From positions 1-36,742 of the forward strand of contig VXTU01000152.1 of assembly GCA_009837285.1 (NCBI GenBank): a stretch of 36,742 nt of DNA, read 5' to 3'. A program made the position numbers and the translations under genes. Below, in pieces: positions 7,979-15,155 of the stretch; the first letter of the stretch is position 1; each line of letters opens with the position of its first letter. The DNA is from Chloroflexota bacterium (GTDB taxonomy: Bacteria > Chloroflexota > Dehalococcoidia > UBA2979). A model generated the notes under the pieces. The model searched no databases, was not told the DNA's origin, and was given only the letters and a program-made list of their open reading frames with translations.

Positions 7979-8716
7979 ATGGAAATTCTGACCCAGGAAG
8001 GCTACTCGTTCCTGTCGCGATGGGCGCACTTCCTCGCCGGCATCACCTGGATCGGCCTGCTCTACTACTTCAACTTCGTGCAGGTTCCCGCCTTCGCGGA
8101 GATGACGCCCGAAGGCCGGTCCGAGGCGATGCGACGCGTCACCTGGCGTGCGCTGTGGTGGTTCCGCTGGGGTGCGATGTTCACGGTGCTCACGGGCATC
8201 CTGATCCTCGCCTTCAACGAGCAGATCACGCGTGACTACTTCAGCACGGTGCAGGGCACGGCGATCGCCGGCGGCGGCATCCTCGGCATCATCATGTTCA
8301 GCAACGTCTGGCTCGTGATCTGGCCCGCGCAGCAGATCGCCATCGGCTCGGCCAACACCGTCGCCGACGGCGGCGAGGCGGACCCCGGCGCTCCGGCGGC
8401 TGCCCGCCGCGCCGCGCTGGCGTCACGCACCAACACGCTGTTCTCGATCCCGATGCTGCTCTTCATGGGCGGCACGTCGCACCTGTTCGGCTCGAGCCAC
8501 TTCGCGGGGGACCTCGCGAACGACGCGCTCGCGGCGTGGTGGGTGATCTTCGCGGTCATCGTCGCGGCCATCGAGCTCAACGCGCTCGGCTGGCCGTTCG
8601 GCCACGCGCCGCACTGGTCCAAGGCGCCGTACGACACGATCCGGGGCGTGCTCATCTCGGGCTTCGTCCTGACCGTGGTGTTCTACGTGGTCTTCGAGAT
8701 CCTGTTCCAGGCCTGA
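7979..8716 (+). CDS. PuuD-like membrane protein (urate oxidase N-terminal domain family)
   Basis: A 245-residue integral membrane protein with about six to seven hydrophobic segments. The N-terminal SRWAHFLAGITWIGLLYYFN motif and the following RVTWRALWWFRWGAMFTVLTG are characteristic of the Urate_ox_N (DUF989/PuuD) family. PuuD is a membrane urate hydroxylase in purine breakdown, and many family members end in a cytochrome c domain. No CxxCH haem motif is seen here and no purine gene is nearby, so urate oxidation is not supported and the protein may do something else at the membrane. His residues in TSHLFGSSHF are candidate ligands (inference). The ATG at 7979 is set by GGAAGG 8 nt upstream; the frame extends to 7934 without a ribosome site. 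Confidence 0.75.
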   Translation: MEILTQEGYSFLSRWAHFLAGITWIGLLYYFNFVQVPAFAEMTPEGRSEAMRRVTWRALWWFRWGAMFTVLTGILILAFNEQITRDYFSTVQGTAIAGGGILGIIMFSNVWLVIWPAQQIAIGSANTVADGGEADPGAPAAARRAALASRTNTLFSIPMLLFMGGTSHLFGSSHFAGDLANDALAAWWVIFAVIVAAIELNALGWPFGHAPHWSKAPYDTIRGVLISGFVLTVVFYVVFEILFQA

Positions 8717-8746
8717 TCGCCCGGGACGCGTAGCAGGCACATCGCG

Positions 8747-8779
8747 CGACGACGCGCCGCGATACGCGGGGCGTCGTCG
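8747..8779 (+). promoter_or_regulatory. 9-bp inverted repeat ending at the GTG start of exonuclease III
   Basis: CGACGACGC (8747-8755) and GCGTCGTCG (8771-8779) pair perfectly around a 15-nt loop. The last base is the G of the GTG start. It may terminate the preceding gene, or fold in the mRNA and limit ribosome access. A clear Shine-Dalgarno site is absent. Confidence 0.4.
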
Positions 8780-9549
8780 TGCTGCTCGCCACCTGGAACG
8801 TGAACTCATTGCGGGCGCGCCTCCCGCGCGTGCTTGAGTTCCTCGACCTCCACGCGCCCGACGCCGTCTGCCTGCAGGAGACGAAGGTCGCGCCCGAGAC
8901 GTTCCCGCACGACGAGCTCGCCGCCGCCGGCTACCACGCCGCCGACCACTCGGCGGGACAGTGGGCTGGCGTCGCCATCCTCGCCCGCAGCGACGCCGCG
9001 CTCGAGGACGTCTCGACGCACCTGCCGGGCACCCCGCTGCCCGAGGAGGCGCGATGGGTCGAGGCGACGCTGAACGGTGTGCGCGTCGCCAGCGTCTACG
9101 TCGTCAACGGCCGCGCGCTCGACGACCCAATGTACGAGGCCAAGCTCACCTTCCTCGACGCCATGGCGGAGCGAGCCCGGGCGCTCGCCGGGCAGCCGCT
9201 CGCCATCGCCGGCGACTTCAACATCGCCCCCGCCGACATCGACGTGTACGACCCCGAGGCGTTCGAGGGCGCCACGCACACCAGCGAGCCTGAGCGCGAG
9301 CGCCTGCGCACGATCCTCGGCGCCGGGCTGGCCGACGCGTTCCGCGTCGTCGAGCCGGACCTGGTGCAGCACACGTGGTGGGACTACCGCGGGGGCAACT
9401 TCCACCGCGGCCTCGGCCTGCGCATCGACCTCGCGCTGGTGAGCCCGGACCTCGCGTCGAGGCTGCGTGGGGCGGGGTTCGACCGCGACTTCCGCAAGGG
9501 CAAGAAGCCCTCGGACCATGCGCCCGTGCTGTTCGACTTCGCGGAGTAG
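8779..9549 (+). CDS. xthA: Exodeoxyribonuclease III (AP endonuclease)
   Basis: A 256-residue member of the EEP/ExoIII family, which cuts DNA at abasic sites and removes 3' blocks in base-excision repair. The ordered motifs are all present: TWNVNSLRARL (5-15), CLQETKV with catalytic Glu near 36, VYVVNGRALDDP, AGDFNIAP (Asp-x-Asn), TWWDYRGG and the C-terminal SDHAPVLFDF with the catalytic Asp-His pair. Length is normal. Translation starts at GTG 8779, since the family N-terminus begins here (MLLATWNVNS), although the ribosome site is weak. It is a housekeeping gene among catabolic ones and probably has its own transcript. Confidence 0.95.
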   Translation: MLLATWNVNSLRARLPRVLEFLDLHAPDAVCLQETKVAPETFPHDELAAAGYHAADHSAGQWAGVAILARSDAALEDVSTHLPGTPLPEEARWVEATLNGVRVASVYVVNGRALDDPMYEAKLTFLDAMAERARALAGQPLAIAGDFNIAPADIDVYDPEAFEGATHTSEPERERLRTILGAGLADAFRVVEPDLVQHTWWDYRGGNFHRGLGLRIDLALVSPDLASRLRGAGFDRDFRKGKKPSDHAPVLFDFAE

Positions 9550-9593
9550 CCGCGCGGACGCCCGTCGTCTCTGACCCTCGACGTCCTCGTCGC

Positions 9594-9622
9594 TTGCCAG
9601 CCTTGCAGCGCGTCGATACGGT
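9594..9622 (+). promoter_or_regulatory. Sigma-70 type promoter (TTGCCA, 17 nt, TACGGT) of the 9668 hydratase
   Basis: TTGCCA at 9594-9599 and TACGGT at 9617-9622 are separated by exactly 17 nt, 45 nt before the TTG start. This is the best complete -35/-10 pair I find in the window. Confidence 0.5.
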
Positions 9623-9667
9623 CGCCGTGCGTCACCACGGTGGTGGCGCGAACCAGGGAGAGACACC

Positions 9668-10441
9668 TTGCCCGACCTCATCTACGACAAGCGCGACTTC
9701 TACGCGATCTTCACCTACAACCGCCCCGAGCGGCTGAACGCCATGGGCGGCACACTCACGAGCGAGCTCGCCGAGGCCATGGACGACTTCAGCAACGACG
9801 GCAATATGCGCGTCGGCATCGTCACCGGCGCGGGCCGCGCCTTCTCGGCCGGTGGCGACCTCAAGGAGATGGCCGAGGAAGGGCAGTCCGGCGACCGCTC
9901 CGACGGCGGGGCGCGGGCGCTGGTCGAGAACTTCCCGTACTCGCAGAACGAGAAGCCGTTCATCGCCGCGGTCAACGGCCTCGCGATCGGCGGCGGCTGC
10001 GAGACCGCGCTCGACTGCGACATCCGCATCTGCTCGACGAACGCGTACTTCGGGCTGTTCGAGCCGAAGCGCGGGATCCTCGCCGGCTACGCCATCCACC
10101 ACATGCCGCGCGTGATCGGCCACTCCGCCGCCGCCTACGCGCTGCTCACCGCCGACCGCATCGAGCCCGAGCAGGCGCTGGCGTGGGGCCTCGTGACCGA
10201 GGTGGTTGAGCCGGACCGGCTGCTGCCGCGCGCGGTCGAGATCGCGGAGATGATCGCCGCCAACGCGCCGCTGTCGGTGCAGGGCACCAAAGCCGTGATC
10301 CAGGGCTGGCGCCTCGCGAAGATGGACGACTCGTACCGGCTCTACGACTGGGTCGGCAAGACGGTGCTCTCCTCGCAGGACGCGATCGAGGGCCCGACGG
10401 CGTTCGCGGAGAAGCGCGAGCCGATCTGGCAGGGCCGCTAG
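9668..10441 (+). CDS. Enoyl-CoA hydratase/isomerase family protein (one catalytic Glu replaced)
   Basis: A 257-residue crotonase-fold protein. The NRPERLNAM segment (18-26), GRAFSAGGDLKE (57-68) and AAVNGLAIGGGCE (100-112) give the CoA site and oxyanion hole. Glu132 (LFEPKRG) matches Glu144 of rat hydratase, but the Glu164 position is Tyr157 (AYALLTADRI). A simple syn-hydration mechanism with two Glu is therefore unlikely. Isomerase, dehydratase or carnitinyl-CoA dehydratase-like chemistry is possible. It ends in WQGR followed directly by TAG, the normal end for this family. The start codon is TTG at 9668, supported by GGGAGAG 6 nt upstream; no ATG or GTG fits. It is monocistronic with its own promoter and terminator. 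Confidence 0.88.
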   Translation: MPDLIYDKRDFYAIFTYNRPERLNAMGGTLTSELAEAMDDFSNDGNMRVGIVTGAGRAFSAGGDLKEMAEEGQSGDRSDGGARALVENFPYSQNEKPFIAAVNGLAIGGGCETALDCDIRICSTNAYFGLFEPKRGILAGYAIHHMPRVIGHSAAAYALLTADRIEPEQALAWGLVTEVVEPDRLLPRAVEIAEMIAANAPLSVQGTKAVIQGWRLAKMDDSYRLYDWVGKTVLSSQDAIEGPTAFAEKREPIWQGR

Positions 10442-10464
10442 GGCCGACAGCGACGAATAACCAA

Positions 10465-10494
10465 TCGGGGGGTCGCCGACAGGCGGCCCCTCGA
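10465..10494 (+). terminator. Hairpin terminator after the 9668 hydratase
   Basis: TCGGGGGGTCGCC pairs with GGCGGCCCCTCGA (13 bp, two G-U pairs) around a GACA tetraloop, 24 nt after the stop codon. It is strong and compact; no T-run follows. Confidence 0.65.
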
Positions 10495-10540
10495 TCGTGC
10501 GCGGCTGCGATCGGGTGACGCGCGGGGAGTCCCCGGCCGC

Positions 10541-10546
10541 TACTCT
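10541..10546 (+). promoter_or_regulatory. -10 box (TACTCT) 6 nt before the start codon: leaderless signature
   Basis: TACTCT is followed by six nucleotides and then the ATG at 10553, so transcription would start at or next to the start codon. No Shine-Dalgarno site exists in this gap. TAnnnT 6-8 nt before the start is the known signature of leaderless mRNAs in several GC-rich phyla. Confidence 0.5.
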
Positions 10547-10552
10547 GCCCAG

Positions 10553-11149
10553 ATGCGCATCTGGCTGCCGCGCCTCGCCATCATTGCCCTGCTTGTAGGG
10601 CTCGCTCTCAGCGTTCAGACGGAGCGGACGTCCGCGTGTGTCTGCGGCATGTTCCCGCTGCCTACGCTCGATGAGGTGGATGCGGTGTTTGCCGGAAAGG
10701 TCGTGGCGGTCGGCACAGACAGAGAGACTGTGGAATTCAGGGTGTCCCGTGTCTGGAAAGGCGATTTGGAGGAGACGGAGACCATGCGCCAGGGACTCGG
10801 CGGCACGAGTTGCTCTATTAGAGTCACCGTCGGAGCAACATATCTGGCCTACGCCTGGCTTGACGATGCCGGTCGTTTGAATTTCGGCAACAAGTGCACC
10901 ACGTTCAGGATCGAAGGCGCGCAGGACTACCCCGCGCGGCTCGGGCCGGGTTGGCCTCCCGGGACACCCATAGTCGAGCCCGTGTCGCCCGGCACCACAG
11001 CCCCAGAGCCTCCGGGAACCGCTGCGGGCACTCCCGACGGGCCGAGTCGGGAGGGCGATGGCCCGATGGTTGCGCTGCTGGTGGTAGCCGCCCTCGTGCT
11101 CGCGGGGGCGGCATTCATCGGCACGCGCGGCGGCGCGAGACGCGCCTGA
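10553..11149 (+). CDS. Secreted netrin/TIMP-like (NTR-fold) protein with C-terminal membrane anchor
   Basis: A 198-residue exported protein. Residues 1-28 are a signal peptide ending TSA, so the mature chain would begin CVC (Cys29, Cys31). The body reads like the TIMP/netrin-like domain: FAGKVVAV, a strand FRVSRVWKG, then GGTSCSIRVTVGATYLAYA with Cys87, and FGNKC with Cys115. The N-terminal C-x-C plus paired later cysteines is the family hallmark. A Pro/Thr/Gly linker (about 128-168) leads to one transmembrane helix (about 173-190) and a short basic tail. Bacterial members have no established function; animal ones inhibit metalloproteases. It has a leaderless-type promoter and is probably monocistronic. 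Confidence 0.7.
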   Translation: MRIWLPRLAIIALLVGLALSVQTERTSACVCGMFPLPTLDEVDAVFAGKVVAVGTDRETVEFRVSRVWKGDLEETETMRQGLGGTSCSIRVTVGATYLAYAWLDDAGRLNFGNKCTTFRIEGAQDYPARLGPGWPPGTPIVEPVSPGTTAPEPPGTAAGTPDGPSREGDGPMVALLVVAALVLAGAAFIGTRGGARRA

Positions 11150-11207
11150 GCGCCCGATCAGCCCGTTCACTGGGCAGCGTCACATCCACGCATCACCCCG
11201 CGCCCTG

Positions 11208-11213
11208 TACCCT
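11208..11213 (+). promoter_or_regulatory. Candidate -10 box (TACCCT) of the 11251 hydratase
   Basis: TACCCT lies 37 nt upstream of the ATG at 11251. The same hexamer precedes the SDR gene (30506). No -35 is evident, so this is tentative. Confidence 0.3.
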
Positions 11214-11250
11214 GCACGCCACGAACACGACACAACGACGGAGGTGGGCG

Positions 11251-12516
11251 ATGACGACGACGGTCGAGAGCGTGGTGGAGGTCGAGGCTCGCGAGGGCGG
11301 CGTGACCGTGGTGCGGATGAACCGACCCGAGCGCCTCAACGCGCTCAACCCCGACCTCATCCAGGAACTGAACGACTACTTCGCCGCCTTCAAACGCGGC
11401 TCCTACCAGACCCGCGTCATCGTCTTCACGGGCGCCGGTCGCGCCTTCTGCGCCGGCGGGGACTTCTCGCCCAAGGATCCCGACGCCGAGCCCGACCCGT
11501 GGCGGCGCGGCCACCCCGAGGTCGAGGTGGTCAGCTTCATGCGCGACTGCGACGCGCCCATCATCGGCGCCATCAACGGCTACGCGATGGGCGGCGGCTT
11601 CTCGCTCGCCCTCGCCTGCGACCTCCGCATCGCGGCCGACAACATGATCTTCCAGGCGGCGCAGATGAAGCGCGGCATCGTGCCGGAGTACGGGCTGAGC
11701 TACTTCCTGCAGGAGCAGGTCGGCCGCCAGCGCGCGCTTGAGCTCATCTTCACCGCCCGCCGCATCGACGCGCAGGAGGCGCTCGACCTCGGCCTCGTGC
11801 TCGAGGTCGTACCGGTCGAGGACCTCGAGGCGCGCGCAGTCGAGCTCGCCACCGAGATTGCGAGCGGGCCGCCGCTGGGCATGGCCGCGTCGAAGCGCAT
11901 GATCAACGTCGTCGAGCAGGACGGCCTGTCGCGCGTGCAGGAGCTGAGCCAGGCCTACAACCGCCAGCTCGGCGCGACCGAGGACGGCGCGGAGGGCATC
12001 CTCTCCTTCCTCGAGAAGCGCGAGCCGCAGTTCCAGGGCCGGTCGTGCGGGGTCCCCCAGCAGGCCATCCCCCTCACCCCCTCTCCCCGCCGGTGGGGGG
12101 TGTGGGTCTGGGGGCGGGCGGCTACCGGGCGTCGCCCGGCGTCTTTGTCGACAGATACTCCCTCACCCCAACCCTCGCCCTCGGGAGAGGGGGCCGGATC
12201 GGAGAGGGGGCCGGGGCTACTTGTCGAGGCCGAAGACGCGGACGGCGTTGTCGTGGAGGAACTTGGGCCAGACGTGCTCGCGGAAGGGCACATACGGCAT
12301 GTCGCGGAAGATGCGGTCGAGCGACAGACCGGCCGGGAAGTAGCCCGCGTACATCACCTTGTCCGCCCCTCGCGTGTTCGCGAACTGCACGATGTCGTCC
12401 GGGTAGTGGTTGGGCGCGAAGGCGCTGGTCGAGTAGTAGAGGTTCGGCCACTTCAGCAGCAGCTTCGCCGCCAGCCACGTCCACGGCTCCCCGCCGTGAC
12501 GCATCACGAACGTTAG
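11251..12516 (+). CDS. Enoyl-CoA hydratase/isomerase family protein with repeat-derived C-terminal read-through
   Basis: The crotonase domain is complete in 264 residues (11251-12042): MNRPERLNAL, GRAFCAGGDF, AINGYAMGGGF and the family's final FQGR. All other paralogues here stop right after this GR. In this gene no stop follows; the frame runs for 157 more codons through a GC-rich palindromic repeat (from about 12060). It then continues antisense through the last 300 nt of the amidohydrolase gene, to a TGA at 12514-12516. The tail has no recognisable fold. Gln138 replaces the first catalytic Glu, Glu164 is kept, and Glu146 in VPEYG sits where PaaG isomerases have Asp. Isomerase-like chemistry is therefore plausible. 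The ATG at 11251 follows GGAGGTGGG. Its closest relative here is the protein at 24407. Confidence 0.85.
   Translation: MTTTVESVVEVEAREGGVTVVRMNRPERLNALNPDLIQELNDYFAAFKRGSYQTRVIVFTGAGRAFCAGGDFSPKDPDAEPDPWRRGHPEVEVVSFMRDCDAPIIGAINGYAMGGGFSLALACDLRIAADNMIFQAAQMKRGIVPEYGLSYFLQEQVGRQRALELIFTARRIDAQEALDLGLVLEVVPVEDLEARAVELATEIASGPPLGMAASKRMINVVEQDGLSRVQELSQAYNRQLGATEDGAEGILSFLEKREPQFQGRSCGVPQQAIPLTPSPRRWGVWVWGRAATGRRPASLSTDTPSPQPSPSGEGAGSERGPGLLVEAEDADGVVVEELGPDVLAEGHIRHVAEDAVERQTGREVARVHHLVRPSRVRELHDVVRVVVGREGAGRVVEVRPLQQQLRRQPRPRLPAVTHHER
12069..12214. repeat. Second palindromic repeat element, degenerate, between convergent genes
   Basis: The first unit (about 12069-12115) runs CCCCTCACCCCCTCTCCCC, then GGTGGGGGGTGTGGG, an imperfect fold. 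The second unit (about 12160-12200) runs CCCTCACCCCAACCCTC, then GGGAGAGGGGGCCGGA, closely matching the unit at 7075-7115. A 13-nt piece, GAGAGGGGGCCGG, is then repeated again and ends next to the amidohydrolase stop codon (12217-12219). The element fills the gap between the two convergent genes and begins just after codon 264 of the hydratase, where a stop codon would be expected. Confidence 0.7.
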
Positions 12517-13119
12517 CTCCGGGAAGAACCACATCACCTCGTCGATGAGCGAGACGTCCTGCGGCGCCATCGGCACGCGCGGCCCCGGCACGCCCGTCGT
12601 GCACAGGATGGGGATGTCGAGCTCGCAGCACCTCGCGTAGACCGGGTACATCCGCTTGTCGTTGATCGGGCACTGCGGGGCTACGAACGCGGGCGTCACG
12701 CTCGCCGCCTTCACGCCGAGGTCCTCGACGGCGTGTTGCAGCTCGCGCAGCGCCGGGACGCCGAGGTTGGGGTCGACGCTGACGCTCGCGAAGAAGCGGT
12801 CCGGGTAGCGCTCCATCGCCCGCCGCCCCGGGTTGTCGGCGTCGAGACCGACGTTGAGCAGCGCCTTCCGGATGTTGTGCCTGTCCATCTGCTCCACGGT
12901 GAAGTCGATCATGTCGTCGACGGTGCCGTCCTTCGGCACGTCCGGCAGCGCGTGGTACTGGTACTGCACGGGGAAGTCGAACGCGTCGAGCGACTCCGCG
13001 TCGCGCAGCAACGGGCGCAGCCAGTCGTACGCACCGGTCTTGTCGACCGACGGGATGCCGAGGAGCGTATCGATGATCCCGATGTCGGTCGGCATGGTGC
13101 TCTCGGTCTCGGTGGTCAT
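12217..13119 (-). CDS. Amidohydrolase family 2 protein lacking canonical metal ligands (paralogue A)
   Basis: A 300-residue TIM-barrel protein of the amidohydrolase_2/ACMSD-like group. Where active members have an N-terminal HxH, this protein reads GIIDTLLGIPS. The later His (VMRHGGEPW) is present, but the usual catalytic Asp block (A/G-S-D-x-P) reads YAGYFPAG, so the Asp is missing. The rest is well conserved: QMDRHNIRKALLNVG, YPDRFFASVSVDPN, TGVPGPRVP and FANTRGADKVMYAG. It shares this plan with the protein at 33280. Such HxH-less members exist as an uncharacterised subfamily in soil bacteria (from memory), so non-hydrolytic or metal-free activity is possible. The ATG at 13119 follows GAGGAG. 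Its 3' end is overlapped antisense by the extended hydratase frame. Confidence 0.85.
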   Translation of the reverse strand: MTTETESTMPTDIGIIDTLLGIPSVDKTGAYDWLRPLLRDAESLDAFDFPVQYQYHALPDVPKDGTVDDMIDFTVEQMDRHNIRKALLNVGLDADNPGRRAMERYPDRFFASVSVDPNLGVPALRELQHAVEDLGVKAASVTPAFVAPQCPINDKRMYPVYARCCELDIPILCTTGVPGPRVPMAPQDVSLIDEVMWFFPELTFVMRHGGEPWTWLAAKLLLKWPNLYYSTSAFAPNHYPDDIVQFANTRGADKVMYAGYFPAGLSLDRIFRDMPYVPFREHVWPKFLHDNAVRVFGLDK

Positions 13120-13156
13120 CGACGGCTCCTCGCACTCCCGTGGTCCCGGCGAGGCG

Positions 13157-14893
13157 CTACTCCTTGCAGTAGGGCTCGAAGTACTCCGACGCCCGCGCCA
13201 CGCGGCTCACGAGCCGAGTGTAGTCGCTGTTCTCGCCCAGCTCGCCGTCGATGCTGTCGAGGAGGTCCGCAACCGCCGAGATGTCGCTGCACTGCGCCCA
13301 GAACGACTTGCGCAGCAGCTCGGCGAGCTCAGCCACTGCCGCGGCCTGGCGGAAGTGCGCGCTCGTGTCGCCGATGCCGCCGGCGACGTCGCCCACCGCG
13401 ATGCTCGCCGATGTCTCGATCGCCTCGCCGGCGCCCGGACTCAGCCAGCGCAGGCGCACGCTCGCGAGCGTGTCGCTCGCCGACGCGCCTTCCTCGAGGC
13501 GCAGCTCGTACAGCGCCGTCACGTCGCGGGCGAAGCCCGGCTCGCCGAAGTCGAGCGTGTCGTCCTCGAAGTCCTCGTCGGCGACGGCACGATTCTCGTA
13601 GCCGATGAGCCGATACTTGCGGACCGCGTCGGCGTTGAACTCGACCTGGATGCGGGCGTCGCGGGCGGTCTCGGTGAAGACGCCGTTCACGTCCTCGGAG
13701 AGGTACTGCTCGCCGGCGGCGTGGTCGTAGAGGTAGTGGTACGTCCCGTTGCCGCGGTTCGCGAGCGCCTCCATCAGCACGTCGTTGTAGTTGCCGGAGA
13801 TGCCCACGCCGATCGCCGTCAGCGTCGCCTGCCGGTGCGCCTGCTCGTCGACCAACTCGAGGATCGTTTCCGGCCCGGTGGCGCCGACGTTCGCAACGCC
13901 GTCGGAGAAGAGCACGAGGCGGACCGTGCGCCCCTCGTCCAACTCGTCCTCAGCCATGCCGTACGCCATGCGCAGGCCTGCCTCGGCGTACGTGCTGCCG
14001 TTGGCGTAGAGGCCGCGCAGGGCGCTGACGACTCGCGCGCGGTCGTCGTAGTCGACGAAGTCACTGTTCCTGACCGCGATGTCGCCGTAGGTCACGAGGG
14101 CTGCCCGGTCGCCGTCGATCATGCGGTCCGCAATCCCCTCGGCGATGGTCTTCGCGAGACCGAGGCGGTTGTCGGCCGCCATCGATCCGGACGTGTCGAT
14201 CACGAAGATGAGCGACACGGGATCGCGGTCGGTGTCCGGCCGCGGGTTACTCACGCCGACGCGCAGGAGCACGTAGCCCTCCGGCCCGAACGGCGACGGG
14301 CCGGCGTCGAGGTGCAGCCCGAGCGCGGTCTCGGCGGCCGGGTAGTCCTGCGGGAGGCTGTTCACGTACTCCTCGATGCGCACCGACTCCGGTGGGGGCA
14401 GCTGCGCCTCCCCGAGGTACAGCCCGAGGATCTCGTACGACGCAGTGTCGCCGTCGAGCGCGAACGTGGACAGCGGGTCTTCATCGGCGTCGACGAACGG
14501 ATTGACCCCGTGGCTCTCGAAGTACATGAGCGCCAGCGGGCGGTCGTTGGGGTTGGCGGTCCCGCCGGACTCCGGCCCGAAGTACCCGATGCCTTCCTTA
14601 CCCGGCGCCGCCTCCTCGGCGGCGTCCTGGACCGCCGTCACGGACGTGGCGGCGCCGTCGCTGTCGTCCGAGTCATCCGTTGCGGACGACACGCCGGTCG
14701 ACGCCGCGGTCGTGATCGGTGAGCTCGCCGACGTGGTGGCGGGGTCCGCCTGTGCGCTCGAGGTGGTCTGATACGGCCCCTCGTCATCGTCGTCCTCGAA
14801 CTCGCCGGCACACCCGGCGAGCGCGAACGCGAGGACCATCAGACACACGCCGAGAAGTCCCCGGGCCGAGGTCACGTACTTCGTAGCGGTCAT
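13157..14893 (-). CDS. VWA domain lipoprotein (YfbK-like)
   Basis: A 578-residue exported protein. Residues 1-28 form a lipoprotein signal with lipobox LAGC (Cys28). An acidic Ser/Thr/Asp-rich linker (29-100) follows. Residues about 128-180 (NPFVDADEDPLSTFALD, then DTASYEILGLYL) match the conserved segment found before the VWA domain in YfbK-type proteins. The VWA domain spans about 225-400, with a complete MIDAS: DTSGS at 233-237, the Thr in the NGSTY region and the Asp in VLFSDGVAN. A C-terminal domain with ELLRKSFWAQCSD is typical of the same family. It probably binds a protein or matrix partner outside the cell. GGAGG lies 6 nt before the ATG at 14893. It is divergent from the MFS gene and 37 nt upstream of amidohydrolase A. 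Confidence 0.9.
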   Translation of the reverse strand: MTATKYVTSARGLLGVCLMVLAFALAGCAGEFEDDDDEGPYQTTSSAQADPATTSASSPITTAASTGVSSATDDSDDSDGAATSVTAVQDAAEEAAPGKEGIGYFGPESGGTANPNDRPLALMYFESHGVNPFVDADEDPLSTFALDGDTASYEILGLYLGEAQLPPPESVRIEEYVNSLPQDYPAAETALGLHLDAGPSPFGPEGYVLLRVGVSNPRPDTDRDPVSLIFVIDTSGSMAADNRLGLAKTIAEGIADRMIDGDRAALVTYGDIAVRNSDFVDYDDRARVVSALRGLYANGSTYAEAGLRMAYGMAEDELDEGRTVRLVLFSDGVANVGATGPETILELVDEQAHRQATLTAIGVGISGNYNDVLMEALANRGNGTYHYLYDHAAGEQYLSEDVNGVFTETARDARIQVEFNADAVRKYRLIGYENRAVADEDFEDDTLDFGEPGFARDVTALYELRLEEGASASDTLASVRLRWLSPGAGEAIETSASIAVGDVAGGIGDTSAHFRQAAAVAELAELLRKSFWAQCSDISAVADLLDSIDGELGENSDYTRLVSRVARASEYFEPYCKE

Positions 14894-15059
14894 GCTCTAC
14901 CTCCGTGCCGCGCGATTGCCGTGGGCAGGGGGGAGGCGGCGTCCGGCGGGGGGATACAGGACGCCGCGCCCCGACCCTCTGGCCGTATTACGAACGCGCG
15001 GACGGCGTGGATCTCTCGCCGAGCCCGGAGGGCGTACGAGAGCGCGCGAGGGCCTCTGC

Positions 15060-15068
15060 TGGTATCGT
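15060..15068 (+). promoter_or_regulatory. Extended -10 element (TG-G-TATCGT) upstream of the 15156 MFS gene
   Basis: TGGTATCGT in the divergent gap 14894-15155 is an extended -10. A transcript from here would include a possible GTG start at 15093 (weak GGGAT before it), as well as the ATGs at 15156 and 15168. The rest of the gap shows no clear feature. Confidence 0.3.
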
Positions 15069-15155
15069 CGGGCGGTACGAAACGGGATCCCCGTGGCCGT
15101 TCCTGTCCGCGACCCGGCAGCCGCCGAGAGACTCGCCGCACTCACGCACGACGGC

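Noticed and set aside
12833-14722. A 629-codon plus-strand frame over the VWA lipoprotein and amidohydrolase genes
   Set aside because: It is low-complexity in the expected antisense pattern, and both minus-strand genes have clear motifs and ribosome sites.
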